Notes under the pieces: model-generated
Database searches by the model: none
Told to the model about the DNA's origin: nothing
Seen by the model: the letters and a program-made list of their open reading frames with translations, nothing else
Part shown: positions 24,468 through 34,500 of the stretch, one piece after another
Layout: each line of letters opens with the position of its first letter
Position numbering within the stretch: position 1 is the stretch's first letter
Position numbers and translations under genes: made by a program
Origin: Paenibacillus lutrae
GTDB taxonomy: Bacteria; Bacillota; Bacilli; Paenibacillales; NBRC-103111
Reading direction: 5' to 3'
Length of the DNA: 64,000 nt
Assembly: GCF_009757775.1 (NCBI RefSeq)
Contig: NZ_RHLK01000001.1
Location: 99,608-163,607, forward strand

Positions 24468-25697
24468 ATGACTTTTGAATCCAATCTTGATAAATATGCG
24501 GATCTTGCCGTGAAGGTAGCGGTAAACTTACAGCCGGGGCAAGACCTATGGATTAACGCACCCATTCATATGCCGGAATTCGTGCGTTTGATCACGCGTA
24601 AAGCTTATGAAGCGGGAGCCAAACATGTACATATCGAATGGCAGGACGAAATTTGCACGAGGATTAAATACGAGCATGCGCCAGAGGAAGCATTCGAAGA
24701 ATATCCAGCCTGGCGTGTAAAGGCGCTTGAAGATAATGCGGAGAACGGGGGCGCTTATCTGTTCATCGAATCCGGCAATCCCGAGCTGCTGAAGGATGTG
24801 GACGGCAAGCGCGTAGCGGCTTTCTCCAAATCCGCAGGCACGGCACTGGCCAAATGGAGAACTTACATGACCTCCTACAAGATGACATGGTCTATTATAG
24901 CCGCGCCTTCGGCAGAATGGGCGAAGAAGGTGTTTCCTGGCGTAAGCGAAGAAGAGGCTATCCGCGCTTTGTGGGATGCGATTTTCAAGGCAACCCGGGC
25001 CGATCAGGATAATCCGGTTAAGCTGTGGGCGGATCACAATGAAGTTCTTAGCAGCAAGCGGGAAGAGTTATCCGCTAAGCAGTACAAGAAGCTTCACTAC
25101 CGCGCTCCCGGAACGAACTTGACTGTCGAATTGCCTCACAACCATATTTGGAGGGGCGGAACAGCCAATAACGCCACAGGCGAAATCTTCAATCCGAATG
25201 TTCCGACGGAAGAAGTATTCGTATCTCCTCACCGGGCAGGAACAAGCGGAACCGTTTGCAGTACGAAGCCTTTGAGTTTTCAAGGCAAGCTGATTGAGAA
25301 TTTCTCCTTAACGTTCGAGAATGGCCGTGTTGCGGACTTCCAGGCGGAGAAAGGGTATGACGCGCTCAGTACGATGCTTAACATCGATGAAGGTGCCCGG
25401 TATCTGGGCGAAATTGCACTGGTTCCGGACGATTCTCCGATATCGAACTCCAATCTCATTTTCTATAACACATTGTTTGATGAGAATGCCTCCTGCCATC
25501 TGGCGATCGGCCGGTCATTCGCCTTCTGCGTAGAGAACGGCACTTCGATGTCGCCGGAAGAACTGCAGAGAGCAGGTCTTAATGACAGTCTGACGCACGT
25601 TGACTTTATGATTGGATCACCCGAGATGGAAATTGACGGAGAGCTTGCGGACGGTACGCTGGAGCCGATCTTCCGAAAGGGCAATTGGGCGGTTTAA
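24468..25697 (+). CDS. M29 family aminopeptidase
   Basis: A 409-residue metallo-aminopeptidase of the M29 (AmpS/thermophilic aminopeptidase) family, which removes N-terminal residues from peptides in the cytoplasm using two metal ions. Conserved parts are FNPNVPTEEVFVSPHR, DEGARYLGEIALV, NTLFDENASCHLAIG and HVDFMIGSPEMEIDG, which hold the Glu, His, Tyr and Asp metal ligands and catalytic residues. Length is typical. ATG 24468 has GGGAGGA upstream. It ends at a short hairpin terminator and is separate from the TetR gene. Confidence 0.95.
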   Translation: MTFESNLDKYADLAVKVAVNLQPGQDLWINAPIHMPEFVRLITRKAYEAGAKHVHIEWQDEICTRIKYEHAPEEAFEEYPAWRVKALEDNAENGGAYLFIESGNPELLKDVDGKRVAAFSKSAGTALAKWRTYMTSYKMTWSIIAAPSAEWAKKVFPGVSEEEAIRALWDAIFKATRADQDNPVKLWADHNEVLSSKREELSAKQYKKLHYRAPGTNLTVELPHNHIWRGGTANNATGEIFNPNVPTEEVFVSPHRAGTSGTVCSTKPLSFQGKLIENFSLTFENGRVADFQAEKGYDALSTMLNIDEGARYLGEIALVPDDSPISNSNLIFYNTLFDENASCHLAIGRSFAFCVENGTSMSPEELQRAGLNDSLTHVDFMIGSPEMEIDGELADGTLEPIFRKGNWAV

Positions 25698-25756
25698 TCC
25701 GTCTTTCGTCCTTCATAAAGACAGAACTCTGCAGAGCAAGAGAAGCCTGATGCAAG

Positions 25757-25783
25757 AAAGCCTGACGAATCAGGCTTTTCTTC
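25757..25783 (+). terminator. Terminator after the aminopeptidase
   Basis: AAAGCCTGA and TCAGGCTTTT flank CGAA, followed by CTTC. Confidence 0.75.
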
Positions 25784-25814
25784 TTGTGCGGATCCAGATA
25801 CAGGAGGGAAACCA

Positions 25815-26408
25815 TTGCCCCGTAACCCCGAGAAAGATCAACAATTGAGAGAACAGAGAAAACAACAAATTTTGCAGTCCGCCTTACAGGTTTTTTTCCG
25901 TAAAGGGTACAGCGGCGCCAAAGTAAGTGAGATTGCATCGGAGGCTGGAATCAGCCATGCGAATCTGTACAACTTTTACAAATCCAAAGATGACATGTAC
26001 GAGGCTTTGCTCGATTATGTGCAGGATTTCTACGGACAGTTAACAATAGAAGCTTCCCGCCAGCTTGGCTCCGCAAAAGAAAAGCTGCTCTGGCACTGCC
26101 GGCATCTGCTGAATTCCTCCGTTAAAGTTGAATATATTTATCTCATCGTGCAGACGCCTTCTTCAGATTCTATACCGGAGAACATCCGGTCCAAAGCGGC
26201 TGCCAAAGCCCGTGAGAATCTGGAGCCATTAATCCGAATCATGCAAGAGAGCCATAGGGAAGGTAAGGCCGTGTCGGATCAGCCCGAAATGATGGCGTTA
26301 TGTTATTTGTCTTTGATCCAAGGCTTGGCGGTATGCCGTTTTCGCGGATTCGGAGAGCTATCCCAACCGCTGCCGGAGGAAGTCGTGCGTTTTTTTATAG
26401 CGGATTAA
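25815..26408 (+). CDS. TetR family regulator
   Basis: A 197-residue TetR-type repressor. The helix-turn-helix is at residues 15-60 (KQQILQSALQVFFRKGYSGA, KVSEIASEAGISHANLYNFY KS in the family arrangement). The C-terminal part would bind a ligand. The start is TTG 25815 with CAGGAGGGA 9 bases upstream. It lies 229 bp ahead of the dioxygenase-sulfatase-MFS set, on the same strand, with a new promoter between; it may regulate that set, but no obvious palindrome marks its site. Confidence 0.9.
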   Translation: MPRNPEKDQQLREQRKQQILQSALQVFFRKGYSGAKVSEIASEAGISHANLYNFYKSKDDMYEALLDYVQDFYGQLTIEASRQLGSAKEKLLWHCRHLLNSSVKVEYIYLIVQTPSSDSIPENIRSKAAAKARENLEPLIRIMQESHREGKAVSDQPEMMALCYLSLIQGLAVCRFRGFGELSQPLPEEVVRFFIAD

Positions 26409-26433
26409 AGGGGCCTGAGGAAATAAAAAAGAA

Positions 26434-26462
26434 TTGACAGGGCAATAGCCGCTTGTTAGAAT
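26434..26462 (+). promoter_or_regulatory. Sigma-A promoter of the sulfur-scavenging operon
   Basis: TTGACA (26434-26439), exactly 17 bases, then TAGAAT (26457-26462). Transcription would start near 26469, leaving a leader of about 168 bases before the dioxygenase gene. Confidence 0.8.
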
Positions 26463-26562
26463 CAGTTCACAGGCTGACAGATTGATCGTTCTGTATTTTT
26501 TTAATCCTTATTCCCAGTTTCCTTATAGGATAAGTAAATATTAAGGATCCACCAGATCACTG

Positions 26563-26602
26563 GAGATTCAACGAATGATTAATCGTTGCGTCTCTTTTTT
26601 TA
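26563..26602 (+). terminator. Leader terminator ahead of the dioxygenase gene
   Basis: GAGA and CAACGA (26563-26574) pair with TCGTTG and TCTC (26583-26594), followed by seven T. It lies between the promoter at 26434 and the gene start at 26637, so it can attenuate the operon. Upstream GATTGATCGTT (26480-26490) could pair with the 5' side (AACGA and AATC) as an antiterminator; that part is inference. The leader is not an S-box or T-box by its sequence. Confidence 0.7.
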
Positions 26603-26636
26603 TACCCGAAACCTGATGAAACTGGAGGAATTGAGA

Positions 26637-27566
26637 ATGAGTGAAACGACTATTGCCGTAGAACGTCCATTGAATCTGCCCTACCGCAAGGGGGGACGTA
26701 CGGGTCCGTACGTGCTAAATCGTCTGCCGGAAGGAGCTGAGGAGAAGCCGTACACCTTATTCACTGTAAAACCGCTCGGTCCGATTATCGGAGCAGAGAT
26801 CGAAGGCATCGATCTGCGGATTCCGCTTACGGATGAACTGAAAGAAGAATTGAACCGGGCGCTGCTCGAGTGGAAAGTGATTTTCTTCCGCAATCAGCCG
26901 ATTACATCGGAGCAGCATTTGGATCTGGCCCGCAGATGGGGGAGCCTGGAGACTCATCCTTTTATCCCGCAGGGAGATGTGGAAGAAGTCGCGCGTTTTA
27001 CGAAGAACGAAAAAGCGGTCGGGTACGAGAATGTCTGGCATAGTGATGTTTCATGGCGGCTGAACCCGGCACTCGGCGCGATTCTCCGCCTGGTTGAAGC
27101 GCCGCCTGCCGGAGGCGATACACTCTGGGCTGATATGGGGGCTGCTTATGATAATCTGCCCGATGAAGTCAAGGAGCGGATTGAAGGGCTTACCGCCATT
27201 CATGATTTTACCCATGCCTTCGGCCGTCACTTGTCGGAAGAAGCGCTCGCCGCTAAGCAAATTGAGTTTCCGGCGGCGGAGCATCCCGTCGTACGCACTC
27301 ACCCGGAAACCGGGCGGAAGACGTTGTTCGTGAACACGGCCTTCACTACCAGAATCACAGGTCTGGAGCAGGATGAAAGTGAAGAATTATTGCAGGTTCT
27401 GTTCAAGCAGGCACATACTCCCGAATATCAAGTCCGTTTTCATTGGGAGCCGGACTCCCTTGCTTTCTGGGATAACCGTGCGACTCAGCATTACGCGGCT
27501 TCCGATTATTTCCCGAATCGGCGCCAAGTGGAACGCGTTTCCATTGTGGGGGATCGTCCTTATTGA
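26637..27566 (+). CDS. TauD/TfdA-type Fe(II)/2-oxoglutarate dioxygenase
   Basis: A 309-residue enzyme of the TauD family, which oxidises organosulfur compounds next to the sulfur atom to release sulfite or sulfate. The iron ligands are visible: His135 and Asp137 in WHSDVSW and His285 in RATQHYAASD. RRQVERVSIVGD near the end carries the 2-oxoglutarate-binding Arg. The neighbouring arylsulfatase suggests an alkylsulfatase (AtsK-like) or sulfonate role. ATG 26637 follows GGAGGAA. It is the first gene behind an attenuating leader, and the arylsulfatase follows 63 bp later. Confidence 0.92.
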   Translation: MSETTIAVERPLNLPYRKGGRTGPYVLNRLPEGAEEKPYTLFTVKPLGPIIGAEIEGIDLRIPLTDELKEELNRALLEWKVIFFRNQPITSEQHLDLARRWGSLETHPFIPQGDVEEVARFTKNEKAVGYENVWHSDVSWRLNPALGAILRLVEAPPAGGDTLWADMGAAYDNLPDEVKERIEGLTAIHDFTHAFGRHLSEEALAAKQIEFPAAEHPVVRTHPETGRKTLFVNTAFTTRITGLEQDESEELLQVLFKQAHTPEYQVRFHWEPDSLAFWDNRATQHYAASDYFPNRRQVERVSIVGDRPY

Positions 27567-27629
27567 ACCTGCACGGTTCCTTATGTTTACATACATGAAA
27601 CCAGATCCGAGAAGGAGGTAAGACCTGAC

Positions 27630-29909
27630 ATGAATGTGCAGACAAATAGCGCGCAGACATCTTTTCAGGGTGTAATCGGCCGCACGGTCCAAGATTCCGT
27701 CCCCTGGTGGCCGGAGCGCCCTAAAGCTCCCGAAGGTGCGCCCAACGTGGTGTACATCGTGCTCGACGACACGGGATTCTCGCACCTGGGCTGCTACGGG
27801 TCGGATATCTCGACCCCTAACATAGATAAGCTCGCCGAGGGCGGGCTGCGCTACAGCAACTTCCACACGACGGCGATCTGTTCGCCGACCCGGGCCAGCC
27901 TGCTGACCGGCCGGGACGCCCACTCCGTCGGGCTGTCCTTCGTAGCCCTGAGCGACACGGGCTACCCGAACAACCGGAGCCGCATCAGCCGCGACTCCGC
28001 TCTGATCAGCGAGACGCTGAAGGCGAGCGGCTACAGCACATTTGCCGTCGGCAAATGGCACCTCTTGCCCGGCGATGAAATCAGCTTCGCCGGGCCGTTC
28101 GAAGATTGGCCGCTAGGCCGCGGATTCGAACACTATTATGGTTTTCTCGGCGGCGAGACGAGCCAGTGGAATCCGGAGCTCGTTATGGGCAACGAGCGTA
28201 TTCCGCAGCCCAGACGTGCCGAGGAAGGCTACCATCTGACTGAAGACTTGACGGATAAGGCGATCGACTATATCCGGAAGCAGAAGTCGGCCGCACCGGA
28301 GAAGCCGTTCTTCTGCTATCTGGCATACGGTGCGACGCACGCGCCGCATCATGCGCCGCAGTCCTATATCGATGCATACAAAGGCAAGTATGATAAGGGC
28401 TGGGATGTTGTAAGGGAAGAATGGTTCAACCGGCAGAAGGAGCTGGGGATTATTCCGGCCCATGCCGAGCTGCCGCCTAGAAATCCCGGCATCCGACCTT
28501 GGGCGGATCTGAGCGCAGATGAGCAGAAGCTGTTCGCCCGGATGCAGGAAGTGTTCGCCGGATTTCTTCAGCATCTGGATGACCATGTCGGTCGTCTGGT
28601 CGGTTATCTGGAAGAAATCGGCCAGCTCGACAACACCGTTATCGTTCTCCTGTCGGATAACGGGGCAAGCCCGGAAGGCGGACTGCTCGGTTCGTGGAAC
28701 GAGTGGAAGAATTTCAACCTCGGGATGAGAAATGATGACCTCGCCGGGGAACTGGCCCGGATCAGCGAGCTTGGGACGCCGGCCGCTTACAATCATTACC
28801 CGCTCGGCTGGGCCCAAGTCGGCAATACGCCGCTCAAATGGTACAAAACTTTCGTTCACGCGGGCGGAGTGAAAGACCCGCTCATCATTCACTATCCGAA
28901 CCGGATTAAGGATGGAGGCGGCATCCGTAGCCAGTATCATCATGTATCGGATGTGACACCGACCGTGCTGGATCTCATCGGCATCCAGCCTCCCGAATCC
29001 GTTAACGGATATGCTCAGCGTCCTCTGGACGGAGTGAGCCTGCAGTATACGTTCGATTCCGAGGATGAACCGACCCGCAAAGAACTTCAGCTGTATGAAA
29101 TGGTGGGCAACCGCGCCATCTGGCAGCAGGGCTGGAAAGCGGTCGCCAGGCATGTACCTGGCACTTCCTTCGAAGAAGACGTATGGGAATTGTATCATAC
29201 CGACGAAGATTTCTCCGAGAACCGGAACTTGGCGGATAAGCACCCGGAGAAGCTGCAGCAGCTGATTGACCTGTGGTGGTCGGAAGCCCGGGCCCGGGGT
29301 TACCTGCCGCTGAACGGGACCTATTATTTATCACGGGGGGACGATGATGCCAGAGGGGCGGGACCAAAGCTCATCCGGACTTATTATCCGTCGGATTTTG
29401 GACTGGATGTCGCATTGTCGCCGAATACCCGCAATCAGAGCTATTCCTTCACCGCTCATGTAGAAAGGCAATCCGTGCACGACGAAGGAGTGCTGGTCTC
29501 CTTTGGAGGCAGATTCGGAGGGTACGCCCTTTTCGTGCAGCAGAACCGCCTGATCTATCACTACAACTATCTGGGTGAAAAGCATACGGTCATTACATCG
29601 GAGCTTGAAATCCCTGTCGGCGCAGCCAGACTGAGGTTCGAGTTCCACCAGGCACCGGAAGGCGGCGGTGGTACAGGACGGCTGTTCATTAATGAAGTGA
29701 AAGCCGGCGAGGGAATTATTCCTCAAGTGGCTTCGATGGTAGAGGGTCCCGGTGTGTTCAGTGTCGGAGAAAATGAGGTTACTCCGGTAAGTCCGGTCTA
29801 CGAGGTGCCGTTCCGGTTCGGCGGACTGCTTCGAAAAGTAGATTTTCAGGCCGAGAGTCTGAACCTCGGCGAAGATCAGAAGCTCCAGCTCGAGCTGGCC
29901 AAAGATTAA
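27630..29909 (+). CDS. Arylsulfatase with Cys-type formylglycine site
   Basis: A 759-residue sulfatase. VVYIVLDDTGFSHLGCYG holds the metal-binding Asp pair. AICSPTRASLLTGR at residues 82-95 is the Cys-type sulfatase signature, in which Cys84 must become formylglycine. Later motifs are VGKWHL and LLSDNGASPEGG. The long C-terminal part (about residues 570-759) has a separate beta-rich domain, as in the Pseudomonas aeruginosa AtsA style. No signal peptide is seen, so it is probably cytoplasmic. It releases sulfate from aryl (or alkyl) sulfate esters. No formylglycine-generating enzyme gene is in this window. ATG 27630 follows AAGGAGG. The first part is GC-rich. Confidence 0.93.
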   Translation: MNVQTNSAQTSFQGVIGRTVQDSVPWWPERPKAPEGAPNVVYIVLDDTGFSHLGCYGSDISTPNIDKLAEGGLRYSNFHTTAICSPTRASLLTGRDAHSVGLSFVALSDTGYPNNRSRISRDSALISETLKASGYSTFAVGKWHLLPGDEISFAGPFEDWPLGRGFEHYYGFLGGETSQWNPELVMGNERIPQPRRAEEGYHLTEDLTDKAIDYIRKQKSAAPEKPFFCYLAYGATHAPHHAPQSYIDAYKGKYDKGWDVVREEWFNRQKELGIIPAHAELPPRNPGIRPWADLSADEQKLFARMQEVFAGFLQHLDDHVGRLVGYLEEIGQLDNTVIVLLSDNGASPEGGLLGSWNEWKNFNLGMRNDDLAGELARISELGTPAAYNHYPLGWAQVGNTPLKWYKTFVHAGGVKDPLIIHYPNRIKDGGGIRSQYHHVSDVTPTVLDLIGIQPPESVNGYAQRPLDGVSLQYTFDSEDEPTRKELQLYEMVGNRAIWQQGWKAVARHVPGTSFEEDVWELYHTDEDFSENRNLADKHPEKLQQLIDLWWSEARARGYLPLNGTYYLSRGDDDARGAGPKLIRTYYPSDFGLDVALSPNTRNQSYSFTAHVERQSVHDEGVLVSFGGRFGGYALFVQQNRLIYHYNYLGEKHTVITSELEIPVGAARLRFEFHQAPEGGGGTGRLFINEVKAGEGIIPQVASMVEGPGVFSVGENEVTPVSPVYEVPFRFGGLLRKVDFQAESLNLGEDQKLQLELAKD

Positions 29910-29973
29910 GCGTGGAAAAAAGAGTCTACCGGACCGCTGGAGACTTCATGAACTCAAGAGGACGGTGGCTCGG

Positions 29974-31311
29974 ATGAAATCAATACCTAAACGATATGTC
30001 CTGCTCGGGACACTGTGGTTTATTTTTATGATTAATATGCTGGACCGCGGGCTGACGACTACTCTGCTTCCGCTGATTCGCAACGATTTGGGACTGTCCC
30101 TTTTTATAACGGGTCTGGCCAGCTCCAGCTTCTTTATAACCATTATTATCGGGAATATGTTCGGCGGGTATTTGTCAGACAAATGGGGAGGACGAATCAT
30201 CCTCAAAGTCATCACCATTGCGTTCAGTGTCGTGACAGTGTTTACCGGAATGATTCAGAACACGGTTCATTTTATCGCGGTCCGTCTCAGTCTCGGATTG
30301 TTTGAAGCTCCGGATATTTCGGCATCTCTAGGTCTGATCAGCCGGTGGTTCCCGGCCAAAGAGAGAGGAAGAGCGACATCGCTTCTGATGACCTCTGCCG
30401 TGCTTGGCGGCATCCTTCCAGTCGTGATTGCCATTCCGCTTACGACGTATTTCGGGGACTGGCGTCCGGTTTTCTACGTGATGATCATTCCTGGGCTTCT
30501 TGCCGCATGGGCGGTATGGAAATTCGTCTATGACAGCCCGGAGAAAGCTCTTGCCCGCGGCCGCTTATCACAAGAAGAATACGCGCTGATCACAGAAGGT
30601 GCGCTGGCGTCCGGACTGCCGGTGCAAGCTTCGAAAGTCGACCGGAGCGTGGTGGTACAGCTTATGAAGGACCGTAATTTCTGGTTTGCGATCCTCCTTA
30701 TTTTTGCCCAAATCTCGCTGGGGGTCGGCTTTGGATTATGGCAGTCTACCTACTTAATGGAAGGACTGCATTTTACCCTGTCTCAGATGGGCATGATTGC
30801 TATTATACCGGGAATATTCTCGCTGCTGGGTATACTCTTATTCGGTTATCTTCATGACCGCAGACCCGGAATAGGCAGCCGCTGGGTTCTGCTGGTCAGT
30901 TTTGCGGCATCTGCGGGTGCGCTTTTCTTGCTATCGCTCGTGGAATCTTCTTCACAGCTGGGCCTGCTTATAACGGGAATGGCCATGCACGGTTTCTTTA
31001 TGACCGCGAGTATGGTGCCGATCAACATCTATTTCCAGAAAAGATACGGAAGCGGCATGGTCGCCACGGCCTATGGGTTATCGAACGGTTTGGCTCAAAT
31101 CGGAGGCTCGTTCCTGACGCCGATCGTGGCAGGCGCACTGATCGTCCAGACGGCGGCTGGACTGGATTTCAGTCTTGTGTTTGTTCTATTCATCGGCATT
31201 GCACTTGCGGGTGCTGTGACGTCGCTCTTCCTCACGGATAAGCCGTTTACGGTGACGACTCATCAACTGAGCGATTCCCGAAATGTAAGCCAGGAAAGTG
31301 TGCCCGTATAA
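29974..31311 (+). CDS. MFS transporter of the anion:cation symporter type
   Basis: A 445-residue 12-helix MFS permease similar to the ACS (anion:cation symporter) subfamily. It has MLDRGLTTTLLPLIRNDLGL at the start, GGYLSDKWGGRII (motif A), GLFEAPDISASLGLISRWFP, RGRATSLLMTSAVLGG and GYLHDRRPGIGSR. ATG 29974 is preferred over GTG 29965 because AAGAGGA lies about 11 bases before it. It lies 64 bp after the sulfatase and ends the operon with a terminator. The likely job is uptake of the sulfate ester or sulfonate used by the two enzymes; this is inferred from context. Confidence 0.88.
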   Translation: MKSIPKRYVLLGTLWFIFMINMLDRGLTTTLLPLIRNDLGLSLFITGLASSSFFITIIIGNMFGGYLSDKWGGRIILKVITIAFSVVTVFTGMIQNTVHFIAVRLSLGLFEAPDISASLGLISRWFPAKERGRATSLLMTSAVLGGILPVVIAIPLTTYFGDWRPVFYVMIIPGLLAAWAVWKFVYDSPEKALARGRLSQEEYALITEGALASGLPVQASKVDRSVVVQLMKDRNFWFAILLIFAQISLGVGFGLWQSTYLMEGLHFTLSQMGMIAIIPGIFSLLGILLFGYLHDRRPGIGSRWVLLVSFAASAGALFLLSLVESSSQLGLLITGMAMHGFFMTASMVPINIYFQKRYGSGMVATAYGLSNGLAQIGGSFLTPIVAGALIVQTAAGLDFSLVFVLFIGIALAGAVTSLFLTDKPFTVTTHQLSDSRNVSQESVPV

Positions 31312-31328
31312 GGCTCTACTCCATACAA

Positions 31329-31369
31329 CTCCGTATACATCAGCGTCTGCTGCCGTATACGGAGTTTTT
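31329..31369 (+). terminator. Terminator closing the sulfur operon
   Basis: CTCCGTATAC and GTATACGGAG form a 10-bp stem around a 16-nt loop, followed by TTTTTG. Confidence 0.9.
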
Positions 31370-31443
31370 GCGTTTGCGTGATAGAGGCGGACAGCTTGTT
31401 TTTTGGCTGCACCCCGCATACATAGATGAGATCAAATTCATCG

Positions 31444-31477
31444 GTGAATGACCGGCATCATTAATGAAGTCATTCAC
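31444..31477. repeat. Inverted repeat upstream of rdrA
   Basis: GTGAATGAC (31444-31452) and GTCATTCAC (31469-31477) are perfect 9-bp arms 16 bases apart, about 118 bases before the rdrA start. It lies in the only promoter region of the RADAR pair. It could be an operator or part of an RNA leader; neither is proved. Confidence 0.8.
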
Positions 31478-31594
31478 ATAGTCGCAATCTTAAAGTTTAA
31501 TGTCGGGTAAAGGAGGAAAATGTTACCTTTCCCAAGAATCCAACAAGATATGCCATTAACTATTGAGCAGTAAAAGAAAAAGGGGAGAGCAGGT

Positions 31595-34500
31595 TTGAAT
31601 TCAGCGGGTCTTTCAGATAGAAATGTAAGTCAATCTCTGAAAATCGGAGCACGGATTCTCAGAGAGGATCAGGCGGAGGTAATTCTGCCCGGCTACAGCA
31701 AGATGAGGGAGCAGATCGGACACTTTCGCTCGGATGCCAAGAGCCGCAGGGACGCAGAGGAGAGCAATGACAATCCGATCCTGATTCATTATAAACAGGA
31801 TTTTAGAACGAATTATGATAATGTGGTTTCCCTTCTAGGTGAAAGGGGCTCCGGTAAATCCTCTGTGCTGCTTACTTTAAAATATCATCACACGAAGGAT
31901 TTCGCGGATACGGATTTAATTTTCCCGCTCATCGCACCGGATCAGATGAGCAAGGCCAGCGATACGCTGGGATGGCTGCTCAGCTTTCTTCAAGAGGAAA
32001 TGACCACCATTGACGCCTTGCTTCAAGCTGACCGAGAGAAGAATGACCGCTGGTCGCAAGATACTTTTTGCAATAAAGAAACCAAAAGCGAGCTTCAGAA
32101 AAACTACCTGGATTTGCAGAAAGCTTATTTGCTGCGGCAGGATACATATGCAGCCATTGTCCGCCGCCGGGATGAAGGTGTCTACGAGCATATTCAGGAC
32201 AGCCAGAAAATAGTCAACTGTGACCGCGGATTGATGGAAAAGTTTCATACCTTTGTCGATTTGCTTCTCGAGACGAAATCACGGCTGCTGCGCAAACATG
32301 GCAACCATCAGGAGCCGATGATTCTAATCTTCTTCGATGATGTAGATATCAGCTCGGGACGCTGTATGGAAGTACTGGAGACTGTCCGGACGTTCTTGTC
32401 GCATCCGAATGTGATCGTTTTTGTTTCCGGTGCCTACAGCGTGTTTCTGGAGGCAGTAACCATTCATATGCTGCATGACGAGAAGGTGGACGCAAGAAGC
32501 TATGACAGGGATTTTGCACCTCAAGTGGGCGAAGCTGAGCGGAGTGCTCTTGAGCGAAGACAGGAGCGCAGCCGGGAATATTTGAAGAAGGTGTTCCCTC
32601 CTGCATTCCGCTATGAAATGAAGAATCACCTGTCCGAGCAGGAGAAAGCAAATTTCGCCTATTATTTCGACGACAAACAAGAAGAAGAGGCCCCGACCTT
32701 CTTGGACTTGCTGAGCGGGATACGCGGCAGTACGGGCATGGCGCTTGGTGAGCGATTTGCGGGTGCAGGAACAACAGCTGCTGAAGGAATTGAGGGTAAG
32801 GGAGTCCGGCGGAATCAGATTCCCGTTACGTATTTCCGGGTATTCGATCACAATCCGCGCGGACTAATCAGTCCGTACTATTTCCTGTACCAGCGCAAAG
32901 ACAAGGAATGGACTGGAACCGATGTGACCCGGTTTCTGGAAGTGATTTTACATGCGAATAGTCAGCTTATGGATCATCAGAAGAGAATCAAAGATATCAT
33001 CCGGATCGAATTCGATGCCGAAGGAAAGCTTCTGGATAAGGAGCGGACGTTTATTGATTATTCGCTGCTGCAAGGGGACCGAATATTGGTTCTTACCAAA
33101 GAAGAATCGGTTTTCCGGCGAATGGCACGGCAAGATCTTACCCTCTTGCTTCTGGCAGATTTGTTGGAGAAAATGCTCGGCTTATTCGATCCTCGTTTTG
33201 CTATAGCCGATCATGTGAAAGCAAAGCAGCTGGCTAAGCTTTTAAACCGGATTTATGGTTCCAAGCTGTTTCCGCAGATATCGCAAGTCCGGGAGCTCCT
33301 CTCTATTCATGAGAAATTAACACCGCTGCTGTCGATCGTCAGCAGACAAATGTTTGATGTCACATCAGATACACATTTTCTGGAGAGAAAATATATCGAG
33401 AAAGTGTCGGAAGACAAAGGATTACATGCTTTTCTAAAGCAAAGCTACGGTGAAGACAACAGTTGGCTGGATGAGATGATTTCCTATATGGGTCAAATCG
33501 GCCGGACAGACCAAGAAATTTATCATTCCATTGTAGATCGCATTCATTTGAATACGGCATTTTGGGATAATGAGATCTACAGCGAGATAATGCCCGATCA
33601 AGAACTGATTTTTAGGATGAATTTAGAACAAATAGATGGAATGATGACCCGAATCTCACAGCAGCCTATTGACCCTGACAAAACGAGGACAACGATCATA
33701 TCCGGGATGGATATCTTGTCTCTTTTTGAACAAGAAACTCAGCTCGAACAAGAGATACATCAAGTTAGGGAGGAAATAACAAACCTTTCCGGCAAAATTC
33801 AAATTTTAAACCAGTCAAGGTGGCTCCGCAATTCAGACAACTCTGCGAGTGATAAGAAAAATTCGTTGCTGAGCAAGATTGAAAAGCGCATTAAAAAGAA
33901 TGAGCAAATGTTGAATAAATTTAAAAACATTCAAGATACGCAGCAATTGTTATATACCTATTTTAACGAAGAAGTTATAGGCATTGACAGTTTTGACATC
34001 GAAATGGCAATAAGCAGTAATAAAGACAGCAATGAAGACTTGGCCGAGAACTTTTTGGACCATGTGGATGGTATGCATATTACGTATTTCAATCCGATAG
34101 TGGTTTTAAAAGAGTTTCTTAATATTTATCAGATCAAACAATTCATCAAACAGGAATCCACCGATTTTATCGCCTTAATATTCAATGACCCTGAAGAAAA
34201 TGACCATTTGTCAGAGGCGGAACAAACTTCCATATCCAATTATTTTGAATTAACGCATGAATTGGAACTGTTGAAGAAACTGCTTCCTCCCGCATTTACA
34301 ACCAACGTTAACGAAGTACGCGATATTAATCTGGAAATTAGTGCAGCACAATACAAACTCGAGAAACTGGAAGACCAGAAAAGCGATGTCTTTGCGGATA
34401 TGCAGCAGTATTCCAAAAGTTTGATTGAAAGCGACAATGTACCCTTAAATAAAGCGCTGCACGACTGGTACCAAACAAGAACCTACAAGAACAGAAAGAA

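Noticed and set aside
28113-29243. A 376-residue minus-strand open frame inside the arylsulfatase gene
   Set aside because: Antisense shadow; the sense strand has clear sulfatase motifs and a good start.
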